Assembly (NCBI RefSeq): GCF_958298935.1
Contig: NC_084923.1
Span: 29,666,501-29,730,500, forward strand
DNA: 64,000 nt
Reading direction: 5' to 3'
DNA from: Phragmites australis
Taxonomy: Eukaryota > Streptophyta > Magnoliopsida > Poales > Poaceae
The position numbers and the translations under genes are program-made. The first letter of the stretch is position 1; the number at the start of each line of letters is the position of its first letter. Below, one piece after another: positions 1-11,261 of the stretch. Under the pieces are notes generated by a model. The model did no database searches and had not been told where the DNA came from. It saw only the letters and a list, made by a program, of their open reading frames with translations.

Positions 1-236
1 CGAACTGGATTGGGCCTACACCTTGGCTTGGGCGCCCTTGCTGTTCTTGTCCCATGTTCCTAAGTAATAATACATCACAATTATTCAGTAGCATCCCATC
101 CTCATCAAAATATAAAGGAACACTAAGGAACGAGCTCACCTCTTGATTTAGTTGACGTGCACGAGCTCGTGTCAATGGACCTATTGTTGGAGGAATACTC
201 GGTGTGTGTGTATCCGAAAGAGTGATGTCCTCATCA
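1..236 (-). mobile_element. 5' end of a CRM-type LTR, truncated by the window edge
   Basis: On the minus strand the sequence beginning at 236 reads TGATGAGGACATCACTC, matching the TGATGAG start of the two LTRs of the complete CRM-like element at 49760 and 56286. The segment is most likely the U3 end of a 3' LTR, because it is preceded by the polyprotein frame. Its other end lies outside the window. Confidence 0.65.
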
Positions 237-262
237 GAACTCACTTGGGGACTCAAAGGCAT
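1..262 (-). pseudogene. CRM-type Ty3/gypsy polyprotein C-terminal tail (partial)
   Basis: Read on the minus strand from about 262 to the window edge, one frame stays open. It contains the motif GPLTRARARQLNQEV followed by a leucine-rich tail. The same tail occurs in the CRM-like element at 56286-56538 (GPIKRARQLDHQV) and at 49760 onward. In CRM chromoviruses the gag-pol frame is known to run on into the 3' LTR, and here the LTR start TGATGAGG lies inside the frame at 236. Only about 26 nt of internal sequence remain upstream before the homology stops, so the rest of pol is missing or lies elsewhere. The frame continues out of the window, so its stop is not visible. The family call is by motif memory and is fairly secure; the exact family is not known. 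Confidence 0.7.
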
Positions 263-390
263 TTGGAAACCCAATTAGATGCTTCACCCTAATTGGGTAC
301 CAGAGTTGTACTTGTTGACATGGTCAGACAAAAAAATTATCTTTGTTGACCATATACTTGATCCGTCGAAGCTATATTTCACGTACTGAT

Positions 391-865
391 GGGGGGCTTG
401 ATGATGAGTAATGGATAGTTGCAGTCTCCAAGCACCCCAGAGTTTCCTGTTATTCTTGGGGCATATGTTTATCGTTGGGAAGGGGATCCCTGGAAGAAAG
501 GAAACCACCCATAGATTACCAAGGCATCCTGTAGCCGGGAAAGATTATCTCCAAGAATACAAAGGATGAGCCTAGAGGACATACGACACCTCTATATATA
601 TATGGAGCCAAGGGTACCTACGGAGAACCACACAAGCACTACAAGCAACACAATCCAACATAAGCCAAGGAGGAAGTTGCCGACTAGGTTTAGATTCATC
701 TAGGCTAGCTACACCCCCTTGTAACCGGCTCAGATCAATACAAGACAAACATGATGTAGGGTTATTATCCCCAGATAGGCCTGAACCTGTCTAAAAACCC
801 CTAAGTGTTCCCCTTGTTATTCATCTACTCAAAGCATCCCCTAGTTTTTCAACAAGTTCGTTAGA
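391..865 (+). mobile_element. LTR fragment of a Retand/Tat-like gypsy element
   Basis: Non-coding sequence with a TATATATATA box near 592 and the phrases 'ctaggctagctacacccccttgtaa' and 'tagggttattatcc', a U5-like arrangement typical of Tat/Retand LTRs in grasses. A second copy of the same 3' half occurs at 1088-1340. The start near 391 (TGATGGGGGGCTTG) is a guess. The 128 bases before it (263-390) hold nothing I recognise. Confidence 0.45.
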
Positions 866-1087
866 TCGGTGGTTCACCAATTGTCAAGAACAAACTTGGT
901 GTTCTTTCCTTGGTTAACCTTTTCCCCTTTGCGGTGTTGGCAATCTTCAATCCAATGTCCAACCTTGCCACACATGAAACAAGGTTTATCATATTTGTTC
1001 ATCTTCTTGTTGAAGTTGGTGGTATGTTTGGTCTTGTTATTTTTCCCTTTGAACTTCCCTGAAGCCTTTGAGCCTTCTGTAATTGTG
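866..1087 (-). pseudogene. Ty1/copia Gag zinc-knuckle fragment
   Basis: The minus strand encodes a lysine/asparagine-rich stretch followed by a CCHC zinc knuckle with spacing C-x2-C-x4-H-x4-C (CFMCGKVGHWIEDC), then a lysine-rich tail. This composition is typical of the nucleocapsid part of Ty1/copia Gag, which binds the genomic RNA in the virus-like particle. No protease, integrase or RT of the same element is next to it. The fragment sits between two copies of a gypsy LTR 3' half, in the opposite orientation, so it is a short foreign piece brought in by insertion or rearrangement. All four zinc ligands are intact. It could belong to a gypsy Gag, but the spacing and flanks look more copia-like. 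Confidence 0.6.
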
Positions 1088-1340
1088 ATCTAGATCGACA
1101 TCTCACCAAGACTACAAGCAATGAACCCTCTACTATGTTTAGATCTATCTAGGCTAGCCAAGACCCCCCTTGTATCCTATCTCAAAGATCAACACAAGAC
1201 TACAAGACCTAGGGCTATTATCCTTCGGGAGGATGGAAACAATATAAATTGTTGTGTGTGATGTGCGATTCAGCTACAAAGGAGTATCCCCTACATCCTT
1301 CAAGTATTCATAAGATCAGCGCTTCGCAAATCATCGATAG
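1088..1340 (+). mobile_element. 3' part of a Retand-like 5' LTR
   Basis: It repeats the phrases of 680-860 ('ctaggctagcca', 'cccccttgta', 'agggctattatcc') and is followed directly by a primer-binding-site-like sequence and gag-like coding sequence. It is therefore read as the end of the 5' LTR of the plus-strand element that continues to 10960. Confidence 0.45.
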
Positions 1341-1341
1341 C

Positions 1342-1360
1342 TGGTGCCATATATGGGGAA
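1342..1360 (+). promoter_or_regulatory. Degenerate primer-binding site of the Retand-like element
   Basis: TGGTGCCATATATGGGGAA sits right after the LTR fragment. It resembles the TGGCGCCGTCTGTGGGGA context that follows LTRs of Tat/Retand elements, with several C-to-T type changes. It marks the start of minus-strand DNA synthesis in the ancestral element. Confidence 0.4.
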
Positions 1361-1361
1361 T

Positions 1362-2458
1362 ATGACACAAGACTCTAAATCCTTGACAAACAACATGTCA
1401 TCGACTCTAGCCAAGTCTGCAACAAGAATCGGCTTCTTAAACTGGGGTTCTAGGACAACTTTACCCTCTTGACCAATAAGGAATCGACAGTCGACTGGGT
1501 GGATCTCGGCGATGACCTTACTGGTGATGACTCTAGCGATGAGGTAAGTCATTTTATGTATCAATGTGCTAGAGAATATGGCATCGGGCTTGGATGACCT
1601 AGTGACCAAGACGTTCGTGTGAGCGACGTACTCTAGAAGTCAAAATCTTCCCCCATGGTTTCTAACAATATGGATTGTCGAAGTATCTACTGGAGGTCTC
1701 CGTTGATGACAAATCCATGATAGATTTGGACTCCTCCACTACCAGATATTACCCATATGAAGTCTTCACCATTGGAGATGGGGCTTCGCTCCATCCAATC
1801 ATGATGATGATCCCGCAAATATGTGGGACCCTGCCGCCTCGACTGTGGGATACAACAACCAACCTATGCTGATGACAACTACTCTAGTCCAAACTCCCAA
1901 TGCGATTCAGGATCTTGTGTCTCCCGACCATCAACTGGAAATTCAATGTTTTAGATCTATGGCCTCTCAGAGGCTCCTCCTTCTACAGAAGACCCTCCAG
2001 CAACCCCCTACTATAGATCTGACTACCCCTGAAGGCAAGGGCTGGATCGACTTGATAAACGACATGTCCAAAGAAGCTATGCTTCAGGCTGAGAACTCTC
2101 ATCAAGAAGCAAATATGAATATCTCTAATCGGGGGAAGTCTTGCACTGATCCTTATCATGATGATTCAGTTCCAGAAAGATGCAACCCTCGGAATAATAT
2201 AGTCTAGGCATATAACCAAGCTCTTAAACACCGTAAGACCTCACCGATCATGAACCATCCCATTAATGATCTGAGTGAAGTCATCGAGGAGCAAAGATGC
2301 TTTAGGAACCCCCAGGGAGCAATAGACTTCTCCTCAGCAACCAAACAGGAGGGCATCCCGACGTCGCTCGAGTAGAAGATGCGACCGATCTTTGACCCCT
2401 GTGGGCAAACCTCCATTGGCTACTCGGATCGATCAAGGTGCTATAAATGGGTGTCATG
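1362..2458 (+). pseudogene. N-terminal part of a decayed Retand-like gag
   Basis: After the primer-binding site there is an ATG at 1362 and patchy coding sequence broken by stops and frameshifts. The longest clear part (about 1960-2207) is acidic and helical and includes PEGKGWIDLINDMSKEA and a charged stretch, like the low-complexity N-terminal half of Tat/Retand Gag proteins. Just before 2458 the phrase 'gctataaatgggtgtcatg' leads straight into the gag sequence that resumes at 7640, once the solo LTR between them is removed. That continuity is the strongest support that this is one gag gene. No zinc knuckle is visible in this part. Confidence is moderate because the N-terminal regions of this lineage are poorly conserved. 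Confidence 0.4.
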
Positions 2459-5400
2459 TGTCAGGACCCCGAACCCGGGTTCCCCTTGCCTCCTGTATCA
2501 GTCCCTGGATCAAGTAGCTGATACGCACAGAATTCAACAGAATGATATCAAATACATACTTCGAATATAAATAAGTAAAATAAATACCTGAGAAGCGAAA
2601 AGATGGTCTGGTGGACAAGAATCCACTACAGACCAGCCAGGCAGAAGAGCCTACAACGCAGCGAAGCGAAACGACGATGCAACCCAATGCCACAGGCAAC
2701 TCGGGTGCGAACACGACCTTAGACTTCTTCTCTTTGACTTCATCTGGGTTGAGGTTGATCTCCAACTCAACAATCTGAAAGCAACAAGACTGAGTACGGA
2801 AGATACTCACCAAGTCCTATACTACTTCAAGGAGTTGATAGATGCATAATGGATATTTTAAGGATAAGGCTTTTACAGCATAGTTTTGAGTGTAAAGTAG
2901 GTTTATGCAGGTATCCAGTTATATTCTCCACTGTTAACCTTTTGAAATAAATGTAACAAAGCTTTTGAAAACAAAGGTAGGCATCTTCTGTTGGTTTTGA
3001 ATATCACCTCAAGTCCCCAACTTATTAGAAGTTGACCTGGTAGCAAAGCTGTCAAAATAGTTTTAAAACCAAAACCGGAGTAACAAGTTGTATCTTGGGG
3101 TTTTCGGTCCTGGGAGGGGCTATACCTCACTCTGCAATCCCTTTTATCACATCTGGTGTATCTCTAGTACCACACAGCTTCTGGCGAATCGAGCCAGAAA
3201 TCACATCACACGGACATCTAGTCCACACACTCACTCATCAAAACTCATGCACCCAGAGTCTAGTCAAAACGGTTACTGCTGTCACATGTCCATGACCGTG
3301 GACATAGCTATTCGAATAGGTTTACACTCTGCAGAGGTTGTACAGCTTTACCCACACGATATGCTCAGCCTCCACCGTAGCTAGCGGATGAGCGAATCAT
3401 ACTGAGACCCTCCATAACACCTTTCCTGCCGGGCTTTTCCACGTTATCCATCAAGTACCAGAGGCCATGTTCCAAAGGCCAGTCCCATTTTTAAGCCTAA
3501 GCTGGCTAGCAACCTCCAAACATCAGGACAACTGGTAACTTGGCTCAAGCGCTGCTCTCAGCTTCCTGGTATTATGTCCAATTCAGTCTGGTGAAAGAAA
3601 AGTCAAGTCCTGCCCATATAGGACGCATGGTTGCACGAGGTGGCTAAGCATGACGGCACATTGACTCGATCCTTAAGCGACCAGGACAGGTATCTTCCGG
3701 CAATGAGTACCCCACGATACCTCACGCCCTCAAGAGCACCCTCCCCGGAGGACTACTCTACCTGCCCCCGCCAAAACAGTTTTCACCTATTTTTACACAT
3801 CATCTTCCATGTCCCACATGACATCAAGGATTTTTCGACCATCACAGAATTCACAACCATCAAGGAAGCATGGTATATGAGTTATCATTGATAATAGTAA
3901 ATCTTACCTCCGAATAGAAGTGTTTTAAAAGCAATATCTCCGAGGAGACGGATTTTAAAAGCAATATCTCCGAGGAGATGTATTCACTCCTAAGCATGCT
4001 AGATATCAAGGCGTCGTCTATTGTTAATATATTTAACAACAAGTATTCCTAGGGTGATATGTATTCTGGATGATGACATATAAGGCATGACAGTGTTGAT
4101 AGGATTAACTACTACAAGTAGTTTGAAAGAAAACGCAATATATAGCATATGCGATAATAAGTCCGGTTTTAGTTGATCATGTATATTATTTGAAAACATA
4201 GGTTCAATATGATCAAGGAAATAGAACTTGCCTTCCTGAAGGGTCATTTCACGATTGGTCTTGTCTCTTGAGTTTCCCGGGGTTCTTCTTCATCATCAGG
4301 CCTTGCCTTCAGTTCCTTCCTCGCGTTCTTGCTCAGAACCTTGACTTCAAGTCTACGCATATTAACGACAAAAGCGCACAACGACTAAGCAAATGAACAC
4401 TAGCACAAAACTAAGAAATACCAAAGCGGAAGAAGAATGATGGAGAAAACGACGAAAGCTAAACCTAGCGAAAGACGACCGACAACTCTAATCAACACGA
4501 AGCTAGTACGCAGAGAAAAACGGTATCATCTAGCAAAGCTAGGCTAGGCTATTAACTTAGTTATTTTATCAATTTAAGAGAAGACCTGAACAAATCACGA
4601 TTAACTAGGTGAGTGTTTATTGGATTAACTACCGGAAGCCGACAGCTAGAGATTCTACATGTAGGTGGGCGCACGTGTATCGACATAAACATATGTATAA
4701 TACTTATGTCTATATGTATGTGAGCATGTATACATATATACGTAAGTATAACTCTAGACAATTATAAGTGTTTAAGTGTGGAGATTAAATATTCTAATTT
4801 ATAGCACTAAATATGGTTATTTAGCAACTAATCTTAATTACCTAGTGTTGTTTAATTGCCACATTAATTAAGTTATATTTCTTGCAATCATAAAAGCATG
4901 CATGTAATTAAATAATTAGATTAATCTATTATTTGAATCTAATTAATTAATTACTAAAAGAGTATTCAATTAACTAATCACCAATGTTAAATTATTCTAT
5001 CATATTCTATTAACATATATTTATTTATTTAACAGCTACACTGGTTAACCTATTACATTAATTATAACTAAGATTTAATCTATAAACTATCACATGAAAT
5101 ATCAATTTACTCTTAAACATTTAATTGAAACAACATTTAGTTATTCTTATTAAGAAAAGGAATTACCTACTTAAGCTAGGTTATCACATGCGATAATATT
5201 ACGATCATAATTATCAAATTATCTAACTCAACTTTATTTATTATAAGGCAAAATCTAAATCTAGATTAAACGCCGCGACACGAATTAATTATTGAAAAAA
5301 ATTTAAATAAGCTCCAAAAATTACAAGATTTAGCAGGGATGAAGATTATGATTTTAAAGGAATATCAGCGAAAGAATCGCAAAAATTGGATTTAAAAATG

Positions 5401-7639
5401 GAGGAGTTATGGCCATCGGAAGATTTACGGGAATAGAAATCCTGGAAATTAGAAAATGTCACTGTTTCACGGACTTGGTCTATAGATTTGTGAACCCGAG
5501 GGGTTTTGTGAGGGGAGTCCACCGTAGACCGGCTCGGGTGGATTCGGTTCATGGTCCGTGGGCCGGTGTGGGCTGCGGGTGTGTGGTTCACCGTGGACCG
5601 GATGTGTGGACTGATCGGCTGAACAGGTGGGAGAAAGGATAAGGCCGATCAGCCTTTTCCCGTGCGGCACAGAGAGAGAAAGGGAGAGGGGGACCTGCGG
5701 CCGGAGGGAGGGCGACGCACCGGGAGGGAGAGGCGGCCGACCGGAGGGGGGGTGAAACCAACCGGAGAGGAGAGGGAGGTGGCCAGAGAGAGGAGGGGGA
5801 AGGGAGTCGGCCGGAAAAGGGAGGGGGAGCCGGAGCTCTCTGGAGGGAGGGGCCGACAGAGTGGGATGGAGGCGGCGGCCGGGGCAGAAGGAAGGCCGGC
5901 GGCGTATGAGTAGATGGAGACCGGATTGGGAAGGTCGCCGGCCGAGAGAAGCAGAGTGCGACGGCTCGGATTCGGGCGGCCGGGCTGCGTGGCGCGCCAG
6001 GGAGAGAGGAGGAGGTGCCGGAGTTCAGGGAGGGGTGAAGACCGGCGGCGCGGCGGCGAAAAGCTACGGCGCGCATGGATGGCGCATCCAGTGGGCTAGG
6101 CGACGCATGCGTGAGTGGTGGCGCGGCGACGCAGAGAGAGAGTGGAGGAAAGGGAGGCGGGCTCACCGTGACGAACGGCAACGGCGTGTGGGAGGCACGG
6201 CACGGCTGGGTCAGTGTGGCCGAGGGAGAAGAGAAGTGGAGGGAGGCTCACTGGTGGTGGTGCGTCGGCACAAGGGAGACGGGGCGATGACGGTAGAAGC
6301 TGGGGCAGCACGCGAGCGGGGCCGGCGGGGCGCGGGATGACACGGCGACCAGAGAATGCGCGCATACCAGTGGCGTAGCGTGAGGCGGTGCAGCGTACAG
6401 GAGGAGGCTGGGCTGCTCAGCGTGCCGGGACGGTGCCGAGGGGCGCGACCGAGCGGCCGGCAGTCTGAACGGCGGCCGAGCAAAAGTGGATGTTGGCCGG
6501 GGTGGTGCGCACGCGGGTGGCGCTGCACTATGGCGTGCTCAGTGACAGCAGCATGGCGGCGGCCAGAACAACGCACACGACGAGCTGCTGCTGCTGCGCT
6601 ATGCGTATGCTTGTGTGTGTTTGAACCGCTGCATGTGTGTATGTATGGAGGTGCGATTGCTTGCAGATGAAGCTTGAGGAGGGCAATTGGCTGTTGGGTT
6701 GCTCGGTGGAGATCAGGGAGAGATGGCCGGTGTGATCTTTGCTGGTGCAGATGAGGGAGAGCAGGGAGGGAGGTGGAGCTCGTGGTGGAAAGATCAGAGG
6801 GAGAGGGAGAGGAGCATGGGCCTGCCTTGGTCGGTGATCATATAGAGAGAAGCATGGGGAAGGGGATGGGCCGAGAGAGAAGGAGAGATGAGAGAGAAAA
6901 AGATATTTGTGTAAATATTGATTCAAATAAATATATTGAATTTGAAGTGGATTGTGTAATTCAAATTATATTTGAATTGAGATGAGATGCATGAAGATTC
7001 AAACAAATGACTTGAATTGATTGTATTGAAACGAACTTGCAAAAATATCAAAATGAAAAGTAGTTGAATTGGATCGGATTTAGATGATTCGAATTGAATT
7101 GAAGTGGTGTAATTCAATTGGATTTGAATTAGAAATGTATTAGATATGAGATTCGAAACGATGAACTGAGTTTGCGAAGCGATTGAACGGGAAGGCATTT
7201 GAATGCACCATGAATGATTTGAACCGCACTCGAATATGAAAACGAGAAGGATTTGATTGAAACTGGATTTGGGATATTTGGGATTGAATTCAAATAGGAG
7301 TAATTGAATTCAGATCTGAAATTAGATTAGGGAATTGCCGAGAAAACTAAAATGGATTCGAATTTGAGAGAACCTTAAATTCGAATCGCCACACAAAGAA
7401 CCATAAGAACTAATAAACCAAAATGCATATGATCAATTCTTTGCATCGATTTATTTAGAAATCAACTTGGTGTTTTTTGGAATACTTATCCCAAAATAAT
7501 ATATTTGAATATATAGATATGAGTATATATACATCAAATATATACTTCCTTGATTTTATACTAGTTTAATAATTAGAAAAAGTTTTAATTTGGAGCGAAT
7601 TTTGCTATATTTTTATATGCTAAAATTGAGGATGTGACA
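2459..7639 (-). mobile_element. Solo LTR of a Tekay/Del-like gypsy element (LTR A)
   Basis: On the minus strand the segment starts TGTCACATCCTC at 7639 and ends CCTGACA at 2459, giving TG...CA ends. It is flanked by TCATG (2454-2458) and CCATG (7640-7644), a 5-bp target duplication with one mismatch. No protein domain, PBS or PPT occurs inside, and it shares blocks with the LTRs at 15583-18680 and 23481-26986: a GC-rich block, an exon-like block at 4232-4352, and a conserved box near 3330. Together these show a solo LTR left by LTR-LTR recombination, about 5.2 kb long. That length is at the upper end for the lineage, so small nested insertions inside are possible. The rest of the interval is AT-rich without genes. 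Confidence 0.7.
5480..6760 (-). other. GC-rich block of LTR A with a splice-donor-like site
   Basis: A purine-rich (plus) / pyrimidine-rich (minus) GC-rich island inside an otherwise AT-rich LTR. The other Tekay-like LTRs have the same kind of block in the same relative place (17560-18340, 19640-20220, 23930-24840, 32890-33880). On the minus strand at about 6168 the sequence CACGGTGAGC matches the strong splice-donor-like sequence of the plus-strand LTRs at 24416 and 33366. Long frames here (for example 5588-6181) are a by-product of base composition. Confidence 0.5.
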
Positions 7640-8620
7640 CCATGCTTTCACTCCAAATCTGCAGAGGGTTGACTGGCCAGCTCAAATTCGAATGTGGTCA
7701 ATCGAGAAATACAACAGGACCGCCAACCCCATTGAATTTCTCCAGATCTACACTTTAATGATACAAGTGACTGGCAATGATGAAAAGGTGATGGCTATAT
7801 ACCTCCCCACAACCCTTGAAGGGTCGGTCAGGACTTGGCTGACCAATCTACCACCAGGGATTTACTCATGGGAGCAGCTCTATGATCTATTCTGAGTCAA
7901 CTTTCAAGGCATGTACATTCGTCCCGATAATAAGAATGACCTTTTCCGCGTTATACAAACAGAGAAGGAAACCTTGTGCGAGTTCATTCAACACTTCAAC
8001 AATACCCAAAACACATCCCAAAGATAAACAATTATGACATCATCCAAGCATTTACCCAAGGGGTCAGGAGCTAATGATATGTTGAGGACATTGCCAGGAA
8101 GGAGACTAAGATGGTCAAGGAACTCATGAAGATCATTGACAAGGCATCCAACGCCGAAGAGACACTCCTGTTCATCAAGGAAAGAGATAAATGCATCAAG
8201 CACCCCCAACCCAGACTAGATGATGACTCGGTAAAGAGCAAGCGCAAGAAGAACTTGAAAGGAGGTAAGGGCAAGAAAACTAACTTTGATAAAGTTTTTG
8301 CAGATCTTTTCGACAAGTGTCCTGATATATCTGGGTAAGGACTATCAGTCAGGCAATGGTGAATGCTCCAACAAGCTCTGATGCGACTTCCACCAGACCT
8401 ACGGCCACACACTCTAACAATGCCGCAAATACCTAAAGCTGGTCAAGGCTGAGATCAACATGGATAAAGGGAAGAAGACCCAGGTCACGAACAAGAGCAA
8501 GGACTCCAGCTTCAGCGACAATGACTCGGACCTCATGTCCTACCAGGAAGGGTCAGAATTATCGACCACATGTTTGGCACTTTAGCGTCATATGAGTCCA
8601 AACGATAGTATGAGATGGTG
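7640..8620 (+). pseudogene. Retand-like gag, capsid region (decayed)
   Basis: This is the continuation of the gag gene interrupted at 2458. The frame from 7692 encodes a capsid-type retrotransposon Gag core: the P-x-EFLQIYTLMIQ, GSVRTWLTNLPPG and SWEQLYDLF motifs are the hallmark of Tat/Retand Gag. A stop at 7893 interrupts the core, and the frame then continues with NFQGMY and an EF-IQ-F motif. Later parts (8111-8338) are lysine-rich, followed by cysteine and histidine codons near 8380-8430 that look like a ruined zinc knuckle. The product would be the structural protein of the particle. At least three stops and several shifts make it non-functional. Confidence 0.65.
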
Positions 8621-8639
8621 GTCCAAGAAGTCCTAGTAG

Positions 8640-10960
8640 TGGTCCCAAAGAGTCACTAGGCCATCAAGTGGTCAAACATTGAGATCTCATTCGGCCAAGA
8701 CGACTTCCCAGAAAACTTTGTATAGCTAGGCCGATTACCAGTAGTGGTCGAACCTACAATAAACAACTGCAAGGTTACCTGAGTGCTAACCGAGGGAGAA
8801 AGTTCCTTAAACATCCTCTTCATGGGTGCACTCGATGCGATGTAGATCTCCCGATCTGCCATCAAGCCAATTACCCATGTCTTCCATGGCATAGTACCTT
8901 AATCTTCGACCACACCTATCAGTTAGATATCGCTTCCTACCACCTTTGGGAAGCCCAAAAACTTCTAGACATAGAAGATTATGTTCGATGTGGTCAATTT
9001 CGAGACAAGTACAGCATTATCTTAAGGCAAGCAACCCTAGCCAAGTTCCTCACAGCCGCACACTACGGTTACTAGTGTGTGAAGATTCCAGGACCTGAAG
9101 GAGTCATCACCATCTCAGGTTGCTCCAAGGCATGTCTCCAATGTGACAAGCGGAGCCTCCACATGGCGCCTTAGCACCAACCTAACAAGGAGACTGAGAA
9201 CTCAAGGCCTAAGCTTGCCGTGAAGTCTCATGCTGAACTTAAAACCGTTCCTCTAGACCTAGCGGAGCCATTAAAGATTGTACGGATCGGCTCCAACCTA
9301 GATCCAAAATAGGAACTTGTGCTTGTCCTCCTGGTAAACACTGAAGTGTTTGCATGGAAGCCATCCAATATGTCTGGAATCTCTAGGGAGGTGATTGAAC
9401 ACAAGTTAACTATCTGGCCTGACACCAAGCTGGTCAAATAAAAACTCTGGTGATTCATGCCTCACCAGAAGGAAGCAATCAATGAAGAAATCGAAAGGCT
9501 CATGAAGGCGGGGTTTATTAGAGAGGTAGATCATCCTGAGTGGCTCACTAACCCTATCATGGTTAAAGAGTCAAATAGCAAATGGCATATGTGTATGGAT
9601 TTCACTGACCTCAACAAAGCATACCCAAAGGATGCCTTCCCTCTACCATGAATAGATCAAATAGTCGACTCTATGTCTTGGTGGGACTATATAAACCTTG
9701 TCGATGCCTACTCTGGTTATCACCAGATCAGTATGCATCTCTAGGATGAAGAGAAGACCTCCTTCATTACTCCTTTAGGAGTATTTTGTTATGTAAAGAT
9801 GCCCGATTAAAAAAATGCTAGCGCCACATATCAGCACAGCATGCAAATAACCCTTCATAACGAGATTAGCTGAAATGTCAAAGCATATGTTGATGATCTT
9901 GTCGTCAAATCCAAAAAGAAGGAAGATCTTATCTCAGAATTGCAGGAAACCTTCAACAATCTATGTAGGCATTGTGTTATGCTTAACCCAGAGAAGTGCA
10001 CGTTTAGAGTTCGAATGGTCTGAAGAGGTTGATGAGACATTAAAAAATCTCAAGAGGTATATTTCTTCTCCCCTGTGCTTATCAATCCTGACCCAAACAA
10101 AGAACTCTTGCTATACATAGTGGCCGGACCAGGTGCCATAACTGGAGTATTGGTGCTGGAATGAGAAGTGCCCGACAAGAGAGAGAAGTGACAGCAACCG
10201 GTATACTACATTAGTAAAGTACTCCATGGTCCCTAGGAGCGCTATCCACAAATACAAAAGCTGCTAATATACCGTACTGATGGTTTCTTGCAAGCTAAGG
10301 CATTATTTTCAATCTCATAACATTATCATATCATTAGTATTTTCACTTAGAAAAATCCTCAACAACGGAGACACCACTAGACGAATTGCTAAATAGGTTA
10401 TTGAGCTCGGGGAATTTGATGTTCGCTTCATACCTCAAACATCAATCCAGTCGCGAGTACTTGCTGACTTCATCGTCGAATGGAAAGAACTCGATCAACC
10501 CAAAACAACAGCAGTGACATGTCTGACGTTTTGACTCTCTTCTTTCAACGGGTCACTTACGCTCCAAGGCTCAGGGGTTGGGATTATACTCATCTCTCCC
10601 ACATGAGAAAGGATATAATATGCTTTGCAGCTCGACATTCCAGGCACAAATAACATAGATGAGTATGAGGGTCTGCTTGCTGGTCTTCGAGTATCTTCTA
10701 TGCTTGGTATCCACTGCTTTCTGGTGAAAGGGGATTCACAGTTGGTGGTAAAGTAAGTTAGCATGGAGTGTCAAATGTCGTACAAAACCATGACAGATTG
10801 TCTCATGGAGGTGAGGAAGCTGGAAAAGAAATTCATCGGACTCAAGGTCAGGTACATCCCAAGAAAGAGTAAATGTCTCGCCAATAGTATTGCCCAAGTG
10901 CCTCCTCACAATCTGCATGATACATCGGGATCTTCACAAAAAGAGTCTCGAAATTGTTCG
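8640..10960 (+). pseudogene. Retand-like pol: protease, reverse transcriptase, RNase H (decayed, truncated)
   Basis: The order is protease, RT, RNase H. The protease region (about 8660-9160) keeps phrases like GRLPVVVEPT and SSLNILFMGALDA but has many stops. RT begins near 9228: NTEVFAWKPSNMSGI, then EEIERLMKAGFIREVDHPEWL (9477-9540), MCMDFTDLNKAYPKD, DAYSGYHQI and AYVDDLVVKSKK, so the catalytic YVDD is still readable near 9889. RNase H remnants lie at 10020-10960, ending with KTMTDCLMEVRKLEKKF...YIPRKSK. The RT signature (NKAYPKDAFPLP, YVDD) is that of the Tat/Retand lineage. Integrase and the 3' LTR are absent: homology ends near 10960, where a minus-strand element begins. The protein cannot be made because stops occur in every domain. 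Confidence 0.7.
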
Positions 10961-11261
10961 TAAAATCATCAACTGGAGAAGGAGGTGGTGCTAAAGGGGG
11001 AGACTTTGGTGGCAAGGGCAAAGGCCCTAATGGTGATGTTGGGACCCTAACCCTAACCTCTCGGTTGTTGGACAATGATGAGGACTCCATGGTTAGGTTT
11101 AGGGACTAAAGCGGATGACTTGGAGTGACAAGTGTAGCCATGACTCTTCATCTTTAAAAAGACCTCTAGGTCGTGAGGCAACCATGACTCTTCATCTTTA
11201 GGCATCATGCAGTAGGTTTAGCCACATAAGGATTCGCAGAAAACCAAGGGTCTACCAGAGA
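10961..11261. other. Unassigned junction between two truncated elements
   Basis: The stretch lies between the RNase H end of the plus-strand Retand-like element and the RNase H end of the minus-strand Tekay-like element. It holds a glycine-rich open stretch on the plus strand (about 10971-11108) and a direct repeat of 'ccatgactcttcatcttta' (about 11139 and 11182). I recognise no domain. Confidence 0.3.

Noticed and set aside
5588..6670. Several long frames on both strands in the GC-rich block of LTR A
   Set aside because: They overlap in many frames at once and reflect low AT content. They are Pro/Ser/Arg-rich without domains and lie inside a solo LTR.
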